Positions 10,501 through 19,500 of a DNA stretch of 64,000 nucleotides are shown here, one piece after another. Position 1 is the first letter of the stretch; each line of letters begins with the position of its first letter. This DNA comes from Siphonodentalium dalli. Its lineage: Eukaryota > Mollusca > Scaphopoda > Gadilida > Siphonodentaliidae. The position numbers were made by a program, and so were the translations under genes. The notes beneath the pieces are model-generated. The model made no database searches and was not told the DNA's origin. It saw only the letters and a list, made by a program, of their open reading frames with translations. Location of the stretch: the NCBI GenBank assembly GCA_032622095.1, contig CP136061.1, positions 131,268,754-131,332,753 of the forward strand. The letters run 5' to 3'.

Positions 10501-13500
10501 AACACATACTGTACTCAACATTGTATAATGACATTTTTATTATCCATCTGTATGTTTATCCAAATTTTGGGAATAAAACTTTTGTGGTTATTTTTGGTAT
10601 TTGTCAGCACATGATTCTTTATAAAAGCCTCTATTTGTTCATCAGAAAGCATGATTTGGAACATTAAACACGGAAGTGAAAAAAAAACCAATACGGAAGT
10701 GAAACATCTGCTAAATCCACCACAGTATTGGGCGCGCATCACAATTTCACAGATTCATTTGGCAACAGAGTTACTTTGTGACGTCAGGGAGTCTGATAAA
10801 AAAGTCATATTGGACTTGATTGTCCAATATGACTTTCGGGAGTCCAATATGACTTTTCCAGATTATCATGTGACGGCTTTTGCCCAATCAGAAATAATGT
10901 TAGTTAAGGGATGGATAATAATGTGTGAATATTCAATTTGATGTTGATGTTTGTGATGAAAACGGATGGACCACCGATATTTATAATCCCATGTAAATAC
11001 ATTATATGTACAGATATATTGATAATGATACAAATTAATTTGGACACTGAACAATATTTTATAATATACAAATATTCATATACATCTCTTGCATGGTATG
11101 ATCGTATGTAACTATATATGCATATTGATATTCATACCAGTTTGCCAGCACCCAAAATTAACGAACAAAACAAAAAACCCCAAAACACACATACTAATGT
11201 TTATATATGCGCCCTTTTCAGAGTATGAAAATTATAATATAATTATGTGCGCTGTATGTTGGCCGTCACTCTCTAGCGTGTTATCTGCTTCAAGGCGAGC
11301 ATACTTCTCTCAGCCATCTGTTTCTTGAAAATTTATTTTGGTCTAATGCTTCGCCAAATAAAAAAACATATATGTGAACAACATATCTTATAACTAATTA
11401 TAAGGTGAGTGGCTATATGCTTGAATGAACACCAATTGAATGGGAAGAGTCAACTTTCCAAAATAACAAAATCACTGAGTTCATTCATTAAGATGGAACA
11501 TCAGGGACGTGCTTAGAGGGTCTTCTTTGGGGCGGGGGGTGTCCACTTTGGAATTTCCAACTGCACCTCCCCTTTTGAACCAGTGTAATACCAATTTTAC
11601 CCCATCCCCTTGAAATTCTCAACTGGCACCCCACAGCCCTAATTTGATTTGTTTTAAATTAATTATTAGTCTTTCAGTGACTACCATGGACGAAGGGGAT
11701 CCACCTGTGGACCATGGGACAGAGAAATATTTAAAATCTGAACCTGAAAACTGCAAAATCCTAGCATCTAGACTGGCATAAAGCTGTCCATGTGTTGGAA
11801 ATTTCCAACCTGACACCCCCCCCTAAGGTGGAAAATTTCTAACTGATGACCATTTCAGTCCAAAATTCTTACCAAAATCTGCAAGAGCAGGAAAATATAT
11901 TACTGTTGGTCTAAAAAGCAACAAATTCTCCATAATTATTTGTTGGAAAATCAATCTAGAAGAACACTTTCAACATACAAGCCTTCAAGCGGAGTGTGAC
12001 TGTTCATATATATGCTGTTCAAATCCCATGCCTAGTTGTGCCCCTTGGACAAGGTCAATAGTACTGTGACTGCTTCCCACCACTAATACGTTAACCCTTT
12101 CAGTGACAAGTGCGATTTTTGCATCAACCCATATTTCCTTGATCATTTTTCAAATTTATTGATTATAATAAGAGCTCTTTCCATCAATGTATCACATTAT
12201 TATAATCAATAAATTTGAAAAATGATCAAGGAAATATGGGTTGATACAAAAATTGCACTTGACACTGAAAGGGTTAAGGGAGTACTTGACCAGGAGTTGA
12301 TGGATATGGTCAGTATTAAATTCTGATAAGCGCATAATTCTGTTGCAGTACATTGGAGGCAACAGCTTCATGCCATATATTTTAGGTAGGAAGATCCATA
12401 AACCAAAAAAATGAAAGTGTCAATGACAATGTAGCTCAACTTGGAAAGGGAATAATTTCATGCGTTACAGTCAATGGAGTGATTAGGAATTCGGAAAGTT
12501 GAAATTTCTAAGTAATACCAGTTTATCAACATCAAGAGATATATATAAAGTAAATTCCAAGATGGTTGCTGGTGGCTATGTTTTTGAATGAAATTAAAAA
12601 ACATTTGATAGCTTCCATCAATATCAAGATTAATATGAAGTTTGATGATGATCGGGTGAAGGAAGTGGCCTTTGGGTGTGCCAAAGAGTAAAATCCAAGA
12701 TGGCTGCCAAAATGACTCGTTTCCATCTACATGTCAATATTAACATCCATGACAAAATTCATGATGATCAGACGAAAACTCCGGTCTGTAGCCGTGCTAA
12801 TGGATTGAATTTTGAATCCAAGATGACTGCTGGTGGCCATGTTTTTTTGCCGAATGACCCCAAAATGACTCGTCCCATTTACATGTCAACAGCCATGAGA
12901 AATTTCATAATGATCCAACCAAAGGTACGACCTGTAGCTCATGCCCAAGGATTTAGTCATGCAAAGAGTAAAATCGAACATGGCTGCTGGTGGCCATGTT
13001 TTATGGCCGATTGACCACAAAATGACTCATTCCCATCTACATGTCAATATTAACAACCATGACAAAATTCATGATGATCAGATGAAAACTCCGGCCTGTA
13101 GCCATGCTAATGGATTGAATTTTGAAATCCAAGATGACTGCTGGTGGCCATGTTTTATGCCGAATGACCCCAAAATGACTCCTTCCCATCTACATGTCAA
13201 GATTAACATCCATGACAAATTTCATGATGATCCTACCAAAGGTACGACCTGTAGACCGTGCCAAAGGATTTAGTCATGCAAAGAGTAAAATCAAAGATGG
13301 CTGCTGGTGGCCATGTTTTTTCGCCGAATGACCCCAAAATGACTCGTTCCCATCTACATGTCAATATTAACATAACTTAAAATTTTCATGATGATCAGAC
13401 AAACAGTATGGCCTGTAGCCTGTGCTAATGGATTGAAATTTTGAAATCCAAGATGGCCCCAAAGATGCCGAATGACCCCAAAATGACTCGTTCCCATCTA

Positions 13501-16500
13501 CATGTCAATGTCAACAGCAATGACAAATTTCATAATGATCCGACCAAAGGTACGACCTGTAGCCTGTGCCAAAGGATTTAGTCATGCAAAGAGTAAAATC
13601 CAAGATGGCTGCTGGTGGCCATGTTTTTTGGCCGAATGACCCCAAAATGACTCGTTCCCATCTACATGTCATTGTCAACATCCGTGACAAATTTTATAAT
13701 GTTCTGACCAAAGGTACGACCTGTAGCTCGTGCCAAAGGATTCAGTCATGCAAAGAGTAAAATCCAAGATGGCTGCTGGCAGCCATGTTTTATTGCCAAA
13801 TGACCCCAAAATGACTCGTTCCCATCTACATGCCAATGTCAACAGCTATGACAAATTTCATAATGATCCGACCAAAGGTACGACTTGTAGCCTGTATTGT
13901 TGATGCCTCACACATGCACACATGGATGACGGATACCCAAACCATGGCAATAGCTCAAACTTTACAAAGTAAAGTTGAGCTAAAAGACCTAAAGAACAGC
14001 TACAAATTGTGTGACGTTTTAAGGCTTTACTTACTTGTAGAACTTCTTTCCATTTTAAAGAGTGCTTTGTCACAAAACCTTGCTTTCACATCAAAGAACT
14101 GTAAATGTAAACTGAATTATAATTGTTCATAGAAATATGGATATGGCTCGTTCGAACCCCAGAAGTATATATACATAATTTGATAAGAGGTATCTCAAAA
14201 CATACATACGCTGAAGATTTCTATTAAAAACAAATTCGTCGATATGGCAATGAAAATCATGCTTTGTTTCATATATTTTTCAGTAAATTTGAATTGTTTC
14301 ATTTGTGCAAGTTAAACCTTTTTAGTCAGCAGTCGCATAAAATTCTAGAGTTGTCATCGCCCTGAAATGTTTATGGTACTACATAATTTTGATTTTTTAA
14401 ATAGTTATTAAATAGTTTCATGTTAAGATAACGCAATGTACATTTTTCGGATATTCCTATGAATGAATGGCACAGTGCAAACGGCAATATTTTAATATGT
14501 TGAACCTTGGTGTTTTAATCCCACTAAGAAGTTGATGAATCCTGAATACCAGTTAGCCCTTTCTATACTAATTACTCATTGTGGAATACAGCAATGCCCT
14601 AAATAATCAACTCCTTAACCACAGCAGAATTATGGGTAATTTTTCAGGATTTAGTCGGAAATATGGCAACAAGCCATATTTCCGACTAAATCATGAAAAA
14701 TTACCCATAATTCTGCTGTGGTTAAGGAGTTGATTATTTAGGGCATTGCTGTAGTTCCCTAGGAAATGTTCAGATAATAAGACCTCATTTGTTGAACTTA
14801 TAATTTGAAGATTTCCAACCAATGAATATGAATCCCTCTTGTATTATCTTTTCGTCTGTCTGCTGTCTGCTTTTGGTACTGAACACCCCTCCAAATTAAT
14901 AATTGTACATTCCAATGTTTAGTTATAGGGTTAAGATAGAGAGAGAGTGAATCCTGCAAACCAGTTAAGAAAATATGGTATGCAAGACATAAATTTTAGT
15001 CTAATTTGCTAATTTTCACAAACTTGCTGTAGTGTATGTTAAAGATGGAATCTTACAGACCACAATTAATACAATAACATAATTTTTTATAAATCCCGAT
15101 TTCAAGACTACAAATATCTATTTTGTGAATAAAATACAGATAGAACTGAAGAATGGTTAGATTGTTTATAGTGTCTATAAAGTATAAAGTCATAATATTA
15201 AGTGGTTTATTTATATCGTAAGATCTTGGTGAAATCAATAGTTTAAAGGCCCACTTAATTTTCGAACCCCCAGATCACATTATATAAAATATATACCATA
15301 TTATATACCATTTGAAAGAGGAAGCTCCAAAACATTGTATTATCAATTTATCTGGTGTAATAAACTGTGGACATGTTGTTTTTGTTGAGTTGCCAACGTG
15401 TTTTGTCATCTGGATTGTAGTAAAAATCAGTATTATTTTGATTGCAGGGGGAATAACTCTATATATTAAAGATAGAGTTCTTCCCCTTCCATTGAAAAAG
15501 TTTCTGTTGCATTCTGGGATCCAGAGGGTGGAAGTCATTCTATGATTGCAGCAGTTTTCTATTTCTCTGTGGGCATCTTCTGAGACACAGATGTTTCAAA
15601 TAGTGATGAATTATAGTATTTTAATCATATTTTATGGCATAGATTGTTATTAAAACCGTAAATCAAGTCAGTATACAAAAAATAATCGGTGACTCGAATA
15701 TTAAGTGGGCCTTTAAATGAATTTTCCCCGTGATTGAGGGCGCTAACAAGATAGAGTTCACCTTCTTGGGATGTTTTTGGAAGGCTTCAAACATTTTCGC
15801 GCAGATTTCTATTATAAAAATTGCCCCTAAAACTGTCCCACGAATGATATAAGAAATTCTAAGTAAAATTAATATTATTTTATAGAAACTTTTTATACCG
15901 CAGAATCTATGCAAAACTTTCGGGGAAGAGATAGACCATCTTTAATAACTTCAACGTATGGAGAGGCATGAAACTGAACTTCATCAGAATTTGACATTGC
16001 ATGGACTGAGAGTACATAACTATAACAATTTCTCTGCTATAAAAGCTGCGTGCAGGCTTTTTGTGGAATCTGGAGTACCGGTTAAACTAGGCATATGAAA
16101 CCTGAGTACCAGTCAACAGGGCGTATGAGTCATGCATACCACTTGAAGGGACTTAAGGCACTCGCAGTGGATAACTGTGCAAAAAATATATATAAGTTTG
16201 TTAAAACACCACCACTAAGACGAACATGGAGAAATAGATAATCTTTGTTCTTATATTCATTATTGTTAGTTCTCTAATCAAAACAATTTAGCTGATGAAA
16301 CCATTGTTACAGTAATACCTTAACTCATTGAGTGCCAGGTCTCCTGAGGGGAATCGATACCTGTACACCAGGTCTCCTGGGGAAAAAGAACATTATTCAC
16401 ACTAACTATATATTTAGTTTGACTATTCAATATAGAACAGAATCGAATTGACAGCAGGCATTGCTAGTATAGGCCCTATCCATGACCTGCTTTTAAACTC

Positions 16501-19500
16501 CATGTCCGGTACTCGGGGGTCATCATAGGTCAAAAATTTCATTGGGGGGGGGGGGGGGGGGGGGGGGTAATCGGTGTGACTAAACGAATTTTGTGAATGG
16601 GATGACGTTTACAATGAACACTCTCCGAGAAAAGCAGATTATTAAATTGAAAACTATTGGAAATGTATCGTTTCGTTCTTTTTGGCCTATAATATTCGCA
16701 CTTGCGCGGTGGGACGTATTTCCCCAGTTTGTACTGTATCTAGGTGACAATGCGACATATTAGTACATCGGATTAACCCGGGTGACGATTATATCCGATT
16801 CAGCGCATCGACCCCCACCCCCCCCCCCCCCCCCTTCCATACCAAATTTCAGTTCGATATCGTAAATAATGTAAGAGTAATATACTGACAATTTTTTTCT
16901 ATAGTAAATTCTCATTGTAATTTAGCGAACCCCTTAAGGTACAGCGTTCGATTGACAGATTGTGTACGTTGTCGACATCAGCGTTCCTGTGTTGTTTGGT
17001 GTCAAACCAAGTTTACGATGGATCAGGGCATGCCCGACTTTATAGGAATTGACCTTTACGCAATTAAAATCGGTTTCCAATTAACAGATATGTACGCTGT
17101 ATCCGTTGACCTCTTAGAGAGTTTGAACTCTGCCAGTCTAAGTCACGCCCACAGATCACATCAATTTTCACCACCTGTTTTCATACGACTGTATCTCCTA
17201 AACGCCTCGACATGCGGAGCTGCCTGATGCGTCATTTGAACGGAGACATGCTGGGCTATACCCCGATGTACAAGTTGAATCTGCGCATGCGCGTATATAC
17301 AGACCCCCCCCCCCTTGAAAATTAAACAAACGCTTCTCCCAAAATGTGACTTGTAGTATGCAGGGTTCTAATCATGTGCAAACAGATTGAAATTGTGAGA
17401 TTGGTTAGAAGGCAGAATGTTACAAACGGTGTGTGTTGGGCGACGAGTTATCTCGTCGCCGGCGCTCAGATGGTGTCTTTCGGGCGACGAGATATCTCGT
17501 CGCCGGCGCTCAATGAGTTAAGTTATCGATTCCTTAACCACAGTAGAATTATGGGTAACTTTTCAGGATTACTTAGGGCATTACTGTTATGTGAACAAAA
17601 CTGCTCATCAAACATTACTAATCGTGTAGTGAGGTCAAATATTTTAGATTGAATATGATTTTCTGAATATTGTTCAATGCTTTGACCTTTACCAATGTTT
17701 ATATAGTCAAGTTTTTATTAAACTTTGGTATTTTATTGGATTAACTGGATGCATTATAAAAGAAAATATCGATATAATAACTTCAATGAATCAAGGGGCA
17801 TGAAACAGATCTTCACTTGTAATTGCATGGGCTGATGCATAATTATAACAATTCGAACAGGATTTTGTGGAATCTGGAGTACTGGTTTAAACTAGGCATA
17901 TGAATTCTGAGTACAAGGGCGTATGAGTTTGTACCACTTAAAGGGACCCCTTTCATGAACGAAGCTGCACTGGTGCAGCATTAAAGATTCCTACTAATTT
18001 TTCATGTACTTATATTAATGATGTTATATAATATGAACCTATTTTGAAGGCCTTGGGTCCCTTTAAACAGACATGGCTCGTTCGTACCCCAATAGTATCT
18101 ATATTAATAAAACTAAATTTTGTTGATTTGTTTGTCTCCTTATAGGCGACAAAATGGTTGGACCATCAGAGCTCAAGGCGTAACTTGACCTGATGAGCGT
18201 TGTTAGATAGGTCCCGTTAACTTCAGATGTCTTAAAAGGCACAAATAATTATTTTATAAATATTTTGGCTAGAGGTGACCAAACGGTTAACCATCGGAGC
18301 TGACAAATATTGTACATATGGGTAAATTAACCTTGTGAATCTTATTAGATAGGTCTGTTTACCTCATATGTCTTAAAAGGGCACTAATAATTGATTTAAC
18401 TAAATAATCAACTATATGCCCAAAATTGTTGCAATCTGTTCAGTGAAAATTGAAGCACAGGGAGAGTGTCATACATTCTGGGAACGCGATGAGGACATTG
18501 GTAGTTGTTGTAATTCGAAAGTTACTCAATATTCACCAGAATAATCACATGTAAATGAATGTTGCCCTAAATGTGGGGAAATGTGTTTATTTCGGTCAAA
18601 TAACATTTTTTGTGCATATTATGGTAGAACTGGTCTGTTCTCGTCATTGTGTTCATTGCACACCTGCTAATTACATTCCTAATCACCATTTCCATATATA
18701 CTGCTGTAAACCCAGTGTCCTGACAATTAACTTAACTAAATTCGGTGGTGAAAGAGTTAAAGGGGAAAATATGAGCAATAAAGAGCGTTTCTTATCAGCT
18801 TAGAAGATATGTAGGAACATTGGTACAGATTGGTCACTTGACCAGGGGATTGTCATGGGATAGGCGCATTTGACATCAGATGACTTAAAGTGGGGCTAAT
18901 AAATTATATGATCAATAAAGAGAGTTTATTATTAGCCCAGACGTTGTGTGGGAAAATTGGTGCACAAAAGTAAAACGACTCGGGGAATGTCACAGGATAG
19001 GTGCTGTTGATATCAAATGACTTAAAAAGGCACTAATGATATAGCAATAAAGAGCGTTTGTTATCATCTTAAAAGATAGATGTAACGTTATCCGGAGAGT
19101 CTTGCAATAGGTGCTGTTTACCCCAGATGACAAATAAATTACGCATTCTTCACCCGAGCAACGCCGGGTACCCCTGCTAGTGTATACATAATTTGGTAAG
19201 AGTTATCTCAGTCAAAACATAGATACGCCGATGATTTGAGAACAAATTGTTGATATAGCGATGAAAATCGTTTCGTTTGTGTCGGTTAAAAATTTTTAAT
19301 CAGTGATCGTGTATACCAGAATATCGATGAGAACAAATGTCATTTATAGTTGATTGGGACCCAATAATCTTGTTCGAAGTTATATTTTTATGACTTCAAT
19401 GAGTATTTCCGGGACATATACTACTCATAGAATGGTAGTTCAGGTATTTATTGACCTATTTCGATACCAGGACAAATTCTAAAGCGAATAGTATCAGGTG

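Noticed and set aside
12676-14132. Several 60-112-codon plus frames rich in HLHVNINIHDKFHD
   Set aside because: They are translations of the A/B satellite units; repetition and stop patterns follow the repeat, not a protein.
15312-15545. Overlapping 77- and 87-codon frames on both strands
   Set aside because: They lie inside the P-family MITE, and the equivalent stretch in the other copy is not preserved as a frame.
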